From: Paenibacillus sp. SYP-B4298
GTDB taxonomy: Bacteria > Bacillota > Bacilli > Paenibacillales > Paenibacillaceae
Length of the DNA stretch: 64,000 nt
Assembly (NCBI RefSeq): GCF_027627475.1
Contig: NZ_CP115484.1
Location: forward strand, 2,278,001 to 2,342,000
Direction of reading: 5' to 3'
The notes under the pieces: model-generated
Databases searched by the model: none
Told to the model about the DNA's origin: nothing
The model's input: only the letters and a program-made list of their open reading frames with translations
Translations under genes and position numbers: made by a program
Shown here: positions 1 to 9,021 of the stretch, piece after piece
Layout of the letters: every line of letters begins with the position of its first letter
Position numbering within the stretch: position 1 is the first letter of the stretch

Positions 1-107
1 ATATATAACAACTGATTGTTGCTTTGTCAACCGGATATTGCCATCGCGTTATCAATGGGACATCCCGCCAAGCCTTGCACATGTCCATTCGCAGCAAAGA
101 AGTCGTG

Positions 108-136
108 TTGTATCTTTCGGCCTGCAAGCTTATAAT
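108..136 (+). promoter_or_regulatory. sigma-A-type promoter of the beta-lactamase-like gene
   Basis: The -35 hexamer TTGTAT (108-113) and the -10 hexamer TATAAT (131-136) are separated by exactly 17 bases. They lie about 40 bases upstream of the ribosome binding site of the gene that starts at 177. The upstream bases 1-107 show no recognisable feature. Confidence 0.65.
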
Positions 137-176
137 CGAAGGCATGGTTCTGGAAAAGAACAGGAGGAATAGAGGG

Positions 177-1172
177 ATGAATCTGACTACATTACTGCCG
201 GTGCTGGAGCCACTGGACTTGCGCAGTTGCCTCATCTCTTACCGAGGCAAGCGCATAGTAGAGCATTATCGCAACGAACGAACGGAAACCGAGCTGGCCA
301 AGATCAACTCCTGCACCAAGAGCATTCTGTCTGCACTCATCTGTATTGCGATGGACAAGCAACTGCTGCCAGGGCCGGATGAGCTTGCAGCCACTTTCTT
401 CCCGCAGTTGGCCCATGCTTCCGATGTACGCAAGCGGGAGATTACGATCGAACAGCTTCTTACGATGACTGCCGGCTTGAATTGGACAGAATTCGGCGGA
501 CAGCAGTCATTTCCACGCATGACGAGAACCGGGAACTGGATCGAATATGTGCTGGAGCAGCCGCTTGCTAATCTGCCCGGGCAGCGAATGGAGTATAATT
601 CGGGTCTGTCGCAGATGCTTGCGACGATGCTTGTACAGGCCAGCGGCTTATCCTGCTCGCAGTTTGCTGATCGCTGGTTGTTCGGCCCGCTGGGAATCAC
701 ACAATATGAGTGGGAGCAAGACCCACAGGGGGTTCATACAGGCGGCTTCGGCATGCGGATGCGTCCTGTGGACATGTTGACATTCGGGGAGCTCTATATG
801 TACAAGGGGAGATGGAACCAGGAGCAACTGATCAGTGTAGAGCTTGTCGCCAGGTCTACAGCACCGGCGATAGATGCCGAGCCTCCGCGCCGCGGACGTT
901 ATGGCTGGCACTGGTGGGCAGATCATTATGATGGCAGACAGGATGGCAGCGAAGCGGGAGCGAACGGTCAGCAATCTTCCTCGTTCCACTATTTCCACGC
1001 CTATGGATATGGTGGGCAAAATATCGTCATTGTGCCTGAGCTGGAGCTGGTGATAGTCATCTCCAATGATCGGATGAAGCGGGGCAAAGCCCCCTTCGAC
1101 GTATTCCGCCAGTTCATCGCTCCTGTGATCGCTACAGAGTATACAAGCGCAACGATGCCGCGGGATGGCTAG
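177..1172 (+). CDS. serine hydrolase, class C beta-lactamase family
   Basis: A 331-residue protein of the beta-lactamase/penicillin-binding-protein fold (Beta-lactamase, PF00144). Three signatures are visible: an SxxK motif (SCTK) carrying the nucleophilic serine near residue 45, a Tyr-x-Asn motif (YNSG) near residue 140, and a late HAYGYGG segment at the position of the KTG-like motif. Such proteins act as esterases, peptidases or amidases on cell-wall-like substrates, and true antibiotic hydrolysis is not implied. No signal peptide is evident, so it is probably cytoplasmic. The frame stays open upstream to about position 24, but ATG 177 has AGGAGG nine bases before it and lies behind a good promoter. 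The gene is monocistronic and ends in a hairpin shared with the convergent gene. Confidence 0.85.
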   Translation: MNLTTLLPVLEPLDLRSCLISYRGKRIVEHYRNERTETELAKINSCTKSILSALICIAMDKQLLPGPDELAATFFPQLAHASDVRKREITIEQLLTMTAGLNWTEFGGQQSFPRMTRTGNWIEYVLEQPLANLPGQRMEYNSGLSQMLATMLVQASGLSCSQFADRWLFGPLGITQYEWEQDPQGVHTGGFGMRMRPVDMLTFGELYMYKGRWNQEQLISVELVARSTAPAIDAEPPRRGRYGWHWWADHYDGRQDGSEAGANGQQSSSFHYFHAYGYGGQNIVIVPELELVIVISNDRMKRGKAPFDVFRQFIAPVIATEYTSATMPRDG

Positions 1173-1186
1173 TCTCCCGCGGCATC
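1154..1186. terminator. hairpin between convergent genes
   Basis: An 11-bp perfect inverted repeat, GATGCCGCGGG (1154-1164) and CCCGCGGCATC (1176-1186), overlaps the stop codon of the hydrolase gene and lies just before the end of the convergent YhgE-like gene. There is no T-run on either side, so termination efficiency is uncertain. Confidence 0.5.
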
Positions 1187-1217
1187 AGTCGCATTCCCTG
1201 CTCATCTGACTCTAGGC

Positions 1218-3893
1218 CTAAGCGATAATCTTCGTCTTCTTGGCATTGTCTGACGACCGCTTGATGATCCCGCTGAGCGGTCGCTTGAGCACGAGCGCAA
1301 TGAACAGACTAATGGCAATAAAGCCGAGCAGGAACAGAATATCCTTCAGCACCGTTCCCCACAGCACCCCGCCAACAGCTTCGCGCAGCAAGCTGATCGC
1401 ATACGTAAACGGCATGAACGGATTGAGCGCCTGAAAGAAGGGCGGTGTCATACTGATCGGGAAGGTGCCTCCTGAGCTGGAAAATTGAAACACCATAAAT
1501 ATAATCGCAATTCCCTTGCCCGCGTTGCCAAATACAGACAGCAGCATATACATCAAGGTGACAAATACGATGCTGACGAGCATCGCGAAGCATACAAACC
1601 ACAGTTTATTGGCAACGTAGGTGCCTAATATCAACAGGTTCCCCAGCGTTACACAGAGTGCCTGCAGCACACCAATCGTTAAAAAGGTTCCGAGGCGACC
1701 CAGATAGAGCTCATAGCTGCGATAGCTCCCAGTTGGATTTTCCGCCTCAGAGCGCAGCATCGAGATGAGCAGCGTGGCTCCAACCCAAAGGGACAGCACC
1801 ACGTAAAAGGGCGACATTGCCGAGCCGTAGTTCGGAATCGCATATAGCTGGTTTTCCTTTATCCGTACAGGGCTGGCCAGAAACTCGCTTTCCTTCTCAA
1901 TATCCCCCCGCAGCAGCTTCGCAAGCTCTGCAAAGCTATGGTCATCCTTCACTTCACGCAGCTTGTCTGCCGCCTTGCGAATCGCTTTCTCCAATTGCGG
2001 CAAGTCATCGCGTACAAGTCCGGCAACGCGCTTCACGTTCTCTGCAAGCCCAGGAAGCTGAGTTTGAACGAAATCCGCCAGCTTCGCCAGCTCGTTCTCC
2101 GCCTCAGACAGATCGTTCTGGACAAAAGCGGCGGCTGCGTCGATCTTTTGACCGATCGCTGGCAGGTCATGGCGAATGAATGGCGCTGCCTTGTTAATCG
2201 CATCGACAAATGCATCTGTCTTGCTCTGTAATGTCGTGGCGATATCATGCACTCGCGCGCGAATTTCGGGCAAGTCTCCCTGAATGCGGGTCAATTCCTG
2301 CTGTCCGAATGTCAATCCTTCATCTGCTGCCCGCAGCAGCTCGGCAATATCAGGCAGCTTGCTCTGTGCCGTCTGGAGAACATCGGTCGATGCCGTTCCT
2401 AGCTCCATCAATCGATGTAAGCCCTGGGAGATTGCAGGTACAATATCACTGTCGTAATGCTCCAGCACATAAGCAATATCCCGGCTCACCTGGCCCGTTA
2501 CCGTATGCAGCCGCGCTACAGCCTCCTGTGCGGGCACGGTTCCCCGTATAATCGCCTCTTTCATGATCGCCAGCAGCTTGATTTGCGTATTCAGCTTGTC
2601 GCTAAGGCCGTTCAACCTCTCAATCATTCCGTTTAACTGTCCATCCGGCACATAATTGTTCATGGTCTGCAGCACCTTCGTCATGCTGCTGATTACGCCT
2701 GCTGCCTTGCTGAGCCGATCGGAGAGTGCCTGGATTTCTGCCGCAGTCGGCAATTGGCTAAGATCGGCTCCTTGCAGCCTTGCTGTCAGTAGCTCAGCGG
2801 CATCCGCGATTTGCTTCACCAGCAGCAAATTTTGCTGCAGCGTCGGGCTAATCGTCTGCAACGCCTCCTCGCTCCGAACGAGAAACTCGTTCAGTCTGTT
2901 CGCGAAGGCGATCGCATCTCCCCCTAACGCCTCAAGCTTAGGCAGTTGCTCCTGAGCCGTTGTCACAATACCCAGGGCGGTATTGGTCTTATCCAGCGCG
3001 GTCTCGACGACTCCACACACACGGTCAAACTGAGCATCGACCTCCTGGATGCGCTGTGCCGCCTGCTGAATCTGCGGAAGCTTCTCTTGAATAAGGAGCA
3101 CTTCCCCTGCTGCATCGCTGATCCTTGGCCAATATTGCTGCAGCTTGAGCACATACTGTGCTGCTTTATTGATCTCTGGCAGCTTCTGCTGAAGCTCGAT
3201 TATTCGATGCGCCTTCTCATTGATTTCGGGCAGCATACGTTCGATGTCCAGTACCTTCTGTCCAGCCGCTTCGATGTCGGGCAGATGAGTTTCCAGATTA
3301 AAGATCCCATTCTCTACCTTGCGAATGGTCGGCAGCTCCGCCTCGATTACGACGCCTGCTTCCTTCAGCTTCGTCAGTACAGCCTCGCTGACCGCCTCTG
3401 TAAAGCCTTCATTAATTTGCTTTGTGATAGCAGAGACGCCGGAGCCGGTTATTTTCGGCGCGATCGCATTCACCTTTTCATTGACGGTATAGATCACCTC
3501 CGGCCGATCGATTTTGCCTTCGATAATGCCGGTAATCTTAGCGCTGAAGTCCGTCGGTATGAGCAGACTGGCATAATAATCCCCTTGCTCCACCCCAGTC
3601 CTCGCTTCCTCCTCATCTACAAACGTCCAGCCCAGCTTCTTGTTATTTTGCAGACTGGTCACTAATTCGTTACCGATATTTATCGTCTTGTCCTGAACGA
3701 GCGCCCCCTTATCGAGGCTTGTGACTGCAATTCTGATCCCTTGCGTATTGCTGTACGGGTCCCACACCGACTTAATATTAACCCACGCATACACACCGGG
3801 GATGAATATGATCGCGATAATAAGAAAGATACCGGTAGGCACTCGTAAAATATGTAGCCAATCCTTTTTGTAAATGCTCCAAATGTTTTTCAT
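1218..3893 (-). CDS. YhgE/Pip-family membrane protein with internal repeats
   Basis: An 891-residue YhgE/Pip-family protein, related to phage-infection proteins and to ESX/type VII-associated membrane proteins. One transmembrane segment lies at about residues 21-40. A long extracytoplasmic region of about 600 residues follows, then a C-terminal block of about six membrane segments (about 690-880) resembling an ABC-2 type permease. The extracytoplasmic part holds six consecutive 17-residue units starting LPxI (about 187-288) and later a series with an 18-residue period starting DLPxI/L. These look like helical coiled repeats. The start MKNIWSIYKKDW is chosen because AAGGCGG lies seven bases upstream; a TTG start nine codons earlier has no ribosome binding site. 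The role is unknown. In this family the permease-like part suggests export or a membrane scaffold. Confidence 0.85.
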   Translation of the reverse strand: MKNIWSIYKKDWLHILRVPTGIFLIIAIIFIPGVYAWVNIKSVWDPYSNTQGIRIAVTSLDKGALVQDKTINIGNELVTSLQNNKKLGWTFVDEEEARTGVEQGDYYASLLIPTDFSAKITGIIEGKIDRPEVIYTVNEKVNAIAPKITGSGVSAITKQINEGFTEAVSEAVLTKLKEAGVVIEAELPTIRKVENGIFNLETHLPDIEAAGQKVLDIERMLPEINEKAHRIIELQQKLPEINKAAQYVLKLQQYWPRISDAAGEVLLIQEKLPQIQQAAQRIQEVDAQFDRVCGVVETALDKTNTALGIVTTAQEQLPKLEALGGDAIAFANRLNEFLVRSEEALQTISPTLQQNLLLVKQIADAAELLTARLQGADLSQLPTAAEIQALSDRLSKAAGVISSMTKVLQTMNNYVPDGQLNGMIERLNGLSDKLNTQIKLLAIMKEAIIRGTVPAQEAVARLHTVTGQVSRDIAYVLEHYDSDIVPAISQGLHRLMELGTASTDVLQTAQSKLPDIAELLRAADEGLTFGQQELTRIQGDLPEIRARVHDIATTLQSKTDAFVDAINKAAPFIRHDLPAIGQKIDAAAAFVQNDLSEAENELAKLADFVQTQLPGLAENVKRVAGLVRDDLPQLEKAIRKAADKLREVKDDHSFAELAKLLRGDIEKESEFLASPVRIKENQLYAIPNYGSAMSPFYVVLSLWVGATLLISMLRSEAENPTGSYRSYELYLGRLGTFLTIGVLQALCVTLGNLLILGTYVANKLWFVCFAMLVSIVFVTLMYMLLSVFGNAGKGIAIIFMVFQFSSSGGTFPISMTPPFFQALNPFMPFTYAISLLREAVGGVLWGTVLKDILFLLGFIAISLFIALVLKRPLSGIIKRSSDNAKKTKIIA

Positions 3894-4008
3894 AAATAAA
3901 CCGCCTTTGCTGTTTCTCAAGTAAGATGGGATTCTTAGGCGACTTCAGATTGCCACCAGACCAGAACTTAGTTTAGCATTAGCTGAGAAAAGAAGAAATA
4001 TAATGAAT

Positions 4009-4063
4009 AAAAAAACTCCCCATACGATAACAGGAATAGAAACACCTGTTGCCGTATGGGGAG
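4009..4063 (-). terminator. rho-independent terminator after the VOC remnant
   Basis: Read on the minus strand, CTCCCCATACG pairs with CGTATGGGGAG, with a second inner stem (CAACAGG/CCTGTTA), followed by a run of seven T. It lies 3' of the truncated VOC gene and upstream of the YhgE-like gene. Confidence 0.85.
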
Positions 4064-4105
4064 CATTCTGTCCCCCTGTATCTTACCAACCCTTCTACCA
4101 CAAGG

Positions 4106-4381
4106 TTATGAAGGACTGCTCTCCTCCAAGCTGAATTGCCATTGGATGCCGAACTTGTCTGTGACACTGCCGTAATATTTGCTCCAGAACGTCTCCTGCG
4201 GCTCCATGGTCACCCTGCCGCCTACCTTCAACTGCTCATATGCGGCTTCCAGAGCGCCCTTATCGTTGCTTGTCAACGATAGACTAATATGATCCCCTTG
4301 AGCATAAGGCATGCCCGGGAAGGTATCCGAGAACATCAAGGTTCCACCGAACACATCCAGTCTTGCGTGCATCACAAGCAT
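4106..4381 (-). pseudogene. N-terminally truncated VOC/PhnB-like protein
   Basis: The 91 residues match the C-terminal two thirds of the PhnB-like VOC (glyoxalase/3-demethylubiquinone methyltransferase fold) family, with the typical stretches LVMHARLD, MFSDTFPGMP, ETFWSKYYGS and DKFGIQWQ. Family members are usually 130-150 residues and begin with a YLxFNGN-type strand, which is absent. Upstream in the same frame the codons QHPVPEGAK continue the family match, and then a TAA stop occurs. Before it comes unrelated sequence (AYTLEFEQAWNSY), and the next gene ends only about 80 bases away. About 45 residues are therefore missing, which fits a deletion. GGAGGGGG before ATG 4381 could still drive translation of the fragment, and an intact terminator follows. 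Metal- and substrate-binding residues from the first half are lost, so a working enzyme is unlikely. Confidence 0.7.
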
Positions 4382-4461
4382 CTTCGCCCCCTCCGGGACG
4401 GGATGCTGTTAGTACGAATTCCATGCTTGCTCAAATTCCAGCGTGTAAGCACGCCCTTGCT

Positions 4462-5082
4462 TTACCTAAGCTCCGGCAATGGGGGGTCCTGATGCAGATC
4501 GGTGTCAGCAGCCGTCTTCGCCCAGCGGGTAAAGACCACCTCTAGCCCGGCACGGGTCGGTGCGCAGACGAACGGCCCTGCCTGTCTGCCTGCGTGCTCA
4601 GGGAAGCGGACGACTCGAATGGTTCTCCAGTTGCCATGGCCAGCGCGGGCACGAATAATAACCGCATCCTTAAGCTGTGATGCCCTCACCGTGACCTCCA
4701 GGCCCGCCCATTCAGGTACAGGGCTGAGCGACCAGTCGGAATACTCATCTGTCGCAACGACAGCCAGGTGAGGAACGCCATCATTCAGCTCGATGCCCGC
4801 CTTGATCCATTGGCGCTCCCCTGTCCACAGCATCAGTCCAGCCTGATCATACAACTCGGTCAGTCCTGCAAGCCGGAAGGACACCTCGATCCCTTCCTCT
4901 GCCGACCATGGAGCCAGCAAGGCGTGACCATCGCGATGCTCGAAGCCGTACAATGTCTTCTCCCAGAAATCGCTGCCCTTGCAGGGGGTGACATGCATAT
5001 CCCCCTGCTCCTCACGTACCAAGACGGGCGCTACCGTCCATTTGCCTGCTGTCCATTCCACTCTCGTACTCATCGTACTCAT
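4462..5082 (-). CDS. DUF1349 domain protein
   Basis: A 206-residue protein of the DUF1349 family, a concanavalin A-like beta-sandwich. The family pattern is clear: FWEKTLYGF near the N-terminus, then LTELYDQAGLMLW, WIKAGIELNDG, and VVATDEYSDWS in the middle. These proteins are thought to bind or modify carbohydrate-like ligands, but no reaction is established. There is no signal peptide. The start is ATG 5082, because AGGAGG lies seven bases upstream; the longer frame would overlap the upstream gene. It follows the luciferase-like monooxygenase gene by 14 bases, so the two are almost certainly cotranscribed. Confidence 0.8.
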   Translation of the reverse strand: MSTMSTRVEWTAGKWTVAPVLVREEQGDMHVTPCKGSDFWEKTLYGFEHRDGHALLAPWSAEEGIEVSFRLAGLTELYDQAGLMLWTGERQWIKAGIELNDGVPHLAVVATDEYSDWSLSPVPEWAGLEVTVRASQLKDAVIIRARAGHGNWRTIRVVRFPEHAGRQAGPFVCAPTRAGLEVVFTRWAKTAADTDLHQDPPLPELR

Positions 5083-5096
5083 CGAATGTCCTCCTC

Positions 5097-6155
5097 TTAT
5101 TCCGACGCGGTCTGCGACTCCCAAGCTGCTATCTCTTCCCGCACCATTGGAGCAACCTTCGTGCCGAGCAGCTCGATTCCATGCATGACCTCCTCATGAG
5201 GCATCGTGCCAAGCGGCATATGCAGGAAGAACCGGGTCACGCCAACATGCTTGCGTAGATGAATAATCTTTTTCGCAACTGTCTCTGGGGAACCCACATA
5301 AAGTGCTCCCTCAAAGCTGCGCGCCTGATCGTAGGTTGCCCGGCTGTAATGCCCCCAGCCTCGTTCCCGACCGATCGCATTCATTACAGCCTGAGTGCTA
5401 GGGAAGAACTTCTCCGCAGCCTCCTCATCGGTATCGGCCAAAAATCCATGCGAATGCGATGCAACAGGGAGCACTTGTGGATCATGGCCTGCCTTGGCTG
5501 CCGCTCGCTTGTACAAATCAACGATCGGGGCAAAGTGGAACGGGCTGCCGCCAATAATCGCCAGCACCAATGGCAGTCCCAGCATGCCTGCGCGTACAGC
5601 AGACTCCGGTGTCCCGCCGCTCGCGATCCAGACCGGAAGCGGATCTTGTACCGGACGAGGGTAGATACCCAGATTATTGAAGGCTGGACGATGGCCACCG
5701 CGCCAGCTTACCTTCTCGGATTGACGGAGCGCCAGCAGCAGCTCCAGATTCTCATCAAACAGCTCATTGTAATCGTTCAGGTCATAGCCAAACAAGGGGA
5801 AGGATTCGATAAACGAGCCGCGGCCTGCCATTATCTCGGCGCGGCCATTCGATAGCCCATCCAACGTGGCAAAATCCTGAAACACCCGCACCGGGTCATC
5901 CGAGGAAAGCACGGTCACAGCACTTGACAGTCGAATACGCTTCGTCTGTGTAGCTGCTGCCGCCAGCACGACAGCGGGCGCTGATGCGGCGTAATCCTTA
6001 CGATGATGCTCGCCTACCCCGTAGACATCCAATCCCACCTGGTCAGCAAGCTTGATCTCCTCGACCACCTCACGCAGCCGTTGAGCATGGCTGATCACTT
6101 CACCTGTCTGAACATCTGGCGACGTTTCCACGAAAGTACTAATACCAATCTCCAT
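5097..6155 (-). CDS. LLM-class flavin-dependent oxidoreductase
   Basis: A 352-residue protein of the bacterial luciferase-like monooxygenase family (LLM, PF00296). The [13 protein letters not shown] segment near residue 50, the strand ending in [16 protein letters not shown] and the [12 protein letters not shown] loop are typical of the TIM-barrel fold that uses reduced FMN. The physiological substrate cannot be read from sequence; relatives oxidise alkanesulfonates, long-chain aldehydes or small xenobiotics. ATG 6155 has AGGAGG about ten bases upstream. It is the first gene of a two-gene unit with the DUF1349 protein. The promoter region carries a 15-bp palindrome, which suggests repression by a regulator not encoded next to it. 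Confidence 0.88.
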   Translation of the reverse strand: MEIGISTFVETSPDVQTGEVISHAQRLREVVEEIKLADQVGLDVYGVGEHHRKDYAASAPAVVLAAAATQTKRIRLSSAVTVLSSDDPVRVFQDFATLDGLSNGRAEIMAGRGSFIESFPLFGYDLNDYNELFDENLELLLALRQSEKVSWRGGHRPAFNNLGIYPRPVQDPLPVWIASGGTPESAVRAGMLGLPLVLAIIGGSPFHFAPIVDLYKRAAAKAGHDPQVLPVASHSHGFLADTDEEAAEKFFPSTQAVMNAIGRERGWGHYSRATYDQARSFEGALYVGSPETVAKKIIHLRKHVGVTRFFLHMPLGTMPHEEVMHGIELLGTKVAPMVREEIAAWESQTASE

Positions 6156-6201
6156 CTATATTCTTCCTCCTATATGACGCTATACGCGAAAAAGTAAGTT
6201 G

Positions 6202-6222
6202 CTAACACTATGTTAGAGTATA
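6202..6222 (-). promoter_or_regulatory. extended -10 promoter with adjoining palindrome
   Basis: On the minus strand an extended -10 element (TGG followed by TATACT, hexamer at 6217-6222) is followed directly by the inverted repeat CTAACA-N3-TGTTAG (6202-6216). The repeat covers the expected transcription start of the monooxygenase/DUF1349 unit, which is where a repressor operator would sit. No good -35 hexamer is visible. Confidence 0.45.
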
Positions 6223-6311
6223 CCACACCCACCCCATGATTACTATTGCCGCTTTTATAGTGAGCCCTCCCTAGTTCCCCCTCTGTAATGATCATTACTC
6301 CATCACGAGCA

Positions 6312-6336
6312 CAAAGACCGCCCCTGTAGGGCGGCC
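6312..6336 (-). terminator. short GC-rich terminator hairpin
   Basis: CCGCCC (6318-6323) pairs with GGGCGG (6329-6334), followed on the minus strand by TCTTTG. It lies just after the stop of the CNNM/CorC-like gene. The T-run is short. Confidence 0.55.
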
Positions 6337-6352
6337 TTCCGCGCAGCATGTA

Positions 6353-7687
6353 TTAAACACCTGTTTCCTGATCTTCATGAGCCGGATAGGCATCCAGCTT
6401 CAGTCGAACCCGCAAAATCTGCCGGTTTTCCACCTCGGCCAGTATCCAGCAATGGCCATCATGACGAAAATCCTTGCTCTTTGTACCCTGCGTCATGGTC
6501 TGTACCTGTATCCATCCGCCGATCGTATCCACTTCAAGGTCGGTGCCGAATTTCAAGCCGAAGCGTGCTTCCAGCTCCTCCAGCAGTACCCGACCATTAA
6601 TGAGATATTCCTTCTCACCCAGCTCGACAATATCTGGCTGCTCGTCCTCGTCGAACTCGTCACGAATATCGCCCACGATCTCCTCGAGGATGTCCTCCAT
6701 CGTAATGATGCCAGCCGTACCGCCGTACTCGTCGATAACAAGCGCCATATGAACCCGCTCCCGCTGCATCTTCAGCAGCACATCCTTGAGCGGTGTTGCT
6801 TCATGAATAATATGAATGGCGTGTAAATGATCCTTGATTGATGGCTCGCGCCCCATCGCCAGATGGGTCACCATCTCCTTGGCGTTCAAGGAGCCGATAA
6901 TATCATCCTTGCTCCCGTCGCGCGTCACCGGATAACGGGTATAACGATATTCATCGATAAGCTGCAGGATGTGTTGCCTATCCATCGATTGGTCAATTGT
7001 AATCATCTGCGTGCGCGGCACCATAATGTCCTTGGCGATCCGCTCATCGAAGGCGAAGATGTTCTGCACATAAGACAGCTCTGTCTGATTGATCTCCCCG
7101 CTCTGATAGCTCTGCGTCATGATGATCTTCAACTCTTCCTCCGAGTGAGCCTGTTCATGTCCAGCAGGCTTGACACCGAACATTCTCAGGAACAGCCGGG
7201 CAGCACCGTTCAAGATATAGATGAACGGGAACAGCAGCTTGCCAAAGCCGACCAACGGGCGGGCGAGCAGCAAGGTCATGCGCTCGGAGTATTGAATAGC
7301 GAGCGTCTTGGGAGCCAGCTCTCCAAGCACGACGTGCAGGAAGGTCATGATCGACAATGCGAGCGCGTAGGAGATAAAGGTGCTCCAGGCTGCCGGAATC
7401 GAAAGCTCATTGAACAGCGGATGCAATATCTTCTCCACCGTCGGCTCGCCGAGCGTTCCCAATCCGAGTGCCGTTACGGTAATACCAAGCTGACAGGCTG
7501 ACAGGTAGTAATCCAGGTCAGACACCAGCTTCTTCGCGGCTACCGCCTGCTTATTGCCTTCAGCAATCAACTGATCCAGCCTCGATACCCGTACCTTGAC
7601 CGCCGCAAACTCCGCTCCGACAAAAAACGCAGTCATTACAATCAACAATGCTACTAAAAACAGATTAATTGCGATGGATAAGTCCAA
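6353..7687 (-). CDS. CNNM/CorC-type hemolysin-family membrane protein
   Basis: A 444-residue protein with the full domain order of the hemolysin/CorC family: a DUF21 (CNNM) membrane domain at about residues 1-190, a pair of CBS domains at about 205-330 that bind adenine nucleotides, and a C-terminal CorC_HlyC domain at about 345-430. Related proteins take part in Mg2+ or cobalt transport or efflux. The label hemolysin is historical. The start is TTG 7687 with GAGGG about six bases upstream; an in-frame stop just before it rules out a longer protein. The gene is monocistronic. Confidence 0.88.
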   Translation of the reverse strand: MDLSIAINLFLVALLIVMTAFFVGAEFAAVKVRVSRLDQLIAEGNKQAVAAKKLVSDLDYYLSACQLGITVTALGLGTLGEPTVEKILHPLFNELSIPAAWSTFISYALALSIMTFLHVVLGELAPKTLAIQYSERMTLLLARPLVGFGKLLFPFIYILNGAARLFLRMFGVKPAGHEQAHSEEELKIIMTQSYQSGEINQTELSYVQNIFAFDERIAKDIMVPRTQMITIDQSMDRQHILQLIDEYRYTRYPVTRDGSKDDIIGSLNAKEMVTHLAMGREPSIKDHLHAIHIIHEATPLKDVLLKMQRERVHMALVIDEYGGTAGIITMEDILEEIVGDIRDEFDEDEQPDIVELGEKEYLINGRVLLEELEARFGLKFGTDLEVDTIGGWIQVQTMTQGTKSKDFRHDGHCWILAEVENRQILRVRLKLDAYPAHEDQETGV

Positions 7688-7920
7688 TTCGTTCCCTCAA
7701 TCGAGGGATTCACCTCCGTGATTTCATAAAATGTGTATAGCTTATCTTAGCATCTTTTTACTACGATGACAGCCGTTCCATGGTTTCAATTTTTTATTTA
7801 TTCTTTATTGCTAGTCCTCCTATATTGTCATGTTGCGGCTTATGATGGGCGCATAAGGACAGGGAGAGGTTGGAATGCTATAGTTTCTAGACAACTCATA
7901 ATGATCGGGTGAAGCTAATT

Positions 7921-9021
7921 ATGACACAGCAATCCACTGGACATCTCAGCTATATTCAGCTTGTAATGATCGTGATGCTCGTCAACGGGCTTATGAGCCA
8001 TGTCATTATCAATCCCATGCTGCTGGAGGCCTCGCAACGTGACGCCTGGCTGGCAGTAATCGCAGCAACGATGCTCATTCTGCCCTGGTGCGCCCTGATC
8101 GCCTGGTGCATGAGACGGTCAGGGCAGCAGAAGCTGCAGCCTTGGCTGGCCACGCGGGTCGGATCGTTTCTCTCCTGGCTGATCGTTCTGCCATTTAGCC
8201 TCCAGCTCTACCTGATGGGCGGCACCACAGTGCTGCATACCTCAGGCTGGACGCTCACCAACTACTTACCTGATACGCCGGTATTTATACTGGCTCTCAG
8301 CCTGTGTATAGTCTGTTTCTATTACGCCTGCACCGGCTTGAGAACGATAGCCATTAGCGCTGGGCTCATGCTTCCCGTCGTGGTCGCGCTCGGTTTTTTT
8401 GTCTCGTTCGCCAATAATGACTTGAAAGACATGGAGCTGCTGCGGCCCGTGCTGGAGAATGGCTTGCGGCCAGTCTGGCACGGCACGCTGTACGCAGTTG
8501 GGGGCTTCTCAGAGTTGATCCTCCTCTTTGCGCTACAGCATCGGATCAGACAGCCTATACGCGGTTGGCAACTGGTTCTTCTCGGTGCTCTGCTCGCCTC
8601 TATAACACTCGGGCCAGTGATTGGGGCTATTACTGAATTCGGCCCGGTCGAGGCCGCCAAGCAGATGGAGTCGCCCTATGAACAGTGGCGTCTCGTCAGA
8701 CTGGGCTATGATTTGGAGCATGTCGATTTTCTGTCTGTCTTCCAGTGGCTTGCCGGTGCGGTTATACGTATCAGCCTATCAATATTCCTGCTAGCCGAGC
8801 TGATGCCCTGGGCAGCGAGCGGCCTTCGCCGCGGACTGCTGGTCGGCGCGATTACACTGAGCTATACACTATTGTCACTTATTCCGCTAGACGCCTATAC
8901 GTTTTACCTGTATATGTATCGTTACTATGTTCCTTACTCCCTGGTAGCAGCGCTGGCGATGACAGCGTGGTATGTGCTGCTCTGCTTGCTCCCAGACAAA
9001 TCGGAGGTGAAGGCTTCATGA
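7921..9021 (+). CDS. spore germination permease, GerAB family
   Basis: A 366-residue integral membrane protein with about ten transmembrane segments, of the endospore germination permease family (GerAB/GerKB; Spore_permease, APC superfamily). In the B. subtilis model this subunit of the germinant receptor binds the small germinant, such as an amino acid, in the spore inner membrane. I chose ATG 7921, which has GGGTGA about eight bases upstream. A GTG at 7909 is in frame but has no ribosome binding site. It is the first gene of operon 1, and its TGA overlaps the next ATG. The order here, B before A and C, differs from the usual A-B-C. Confidence 0.88.
   Translation: MTQQSTGHLSYIQLVMIVMLVNGLMSHVIINPMLLEASQRDAWLAVIAATMLILPWCALIAWCMRRSGQQKLQPWLATRVGSFLSWLIVLPFSLQLYLMGGTTVLHTSGWTLTNYLPDTPVFILALSLCIVCFYYACTGLRTIAISAGLMLPVVVALGFFVSFANNDLKDMELLRPVLENGLRPVWHGTLYAVGGFSELILLFALQHRIRQPIRGWQLVLLGALLASITLGPVIGAITEFGPVEAAKQMESPYEQWRLVRLGYDLEHVDFLSVFQWLAGAVIRISLSIFLLAELMPWAASGLRRGLLVGAITLSYTLLSLIPLDAYTFYLYMYRYYVPYSLVAALAMTAWYVLLCLLPDKSEVKAS

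Noticed and set aside
2946-3665. 239-codon plus-strand frame inside the YhgE-like gene
   Set aside because: It is antisense to a clear long gene, arises from its repeat codons and has no ribosome binding site.
8745-9017. In-frame extension of the first GerA subunit into the permease gene
   Set aside because: ATG 9018 has GGAGGTGA and the usual ATGA overlap; the extension is Cys/Arg-rich shadow sequence.
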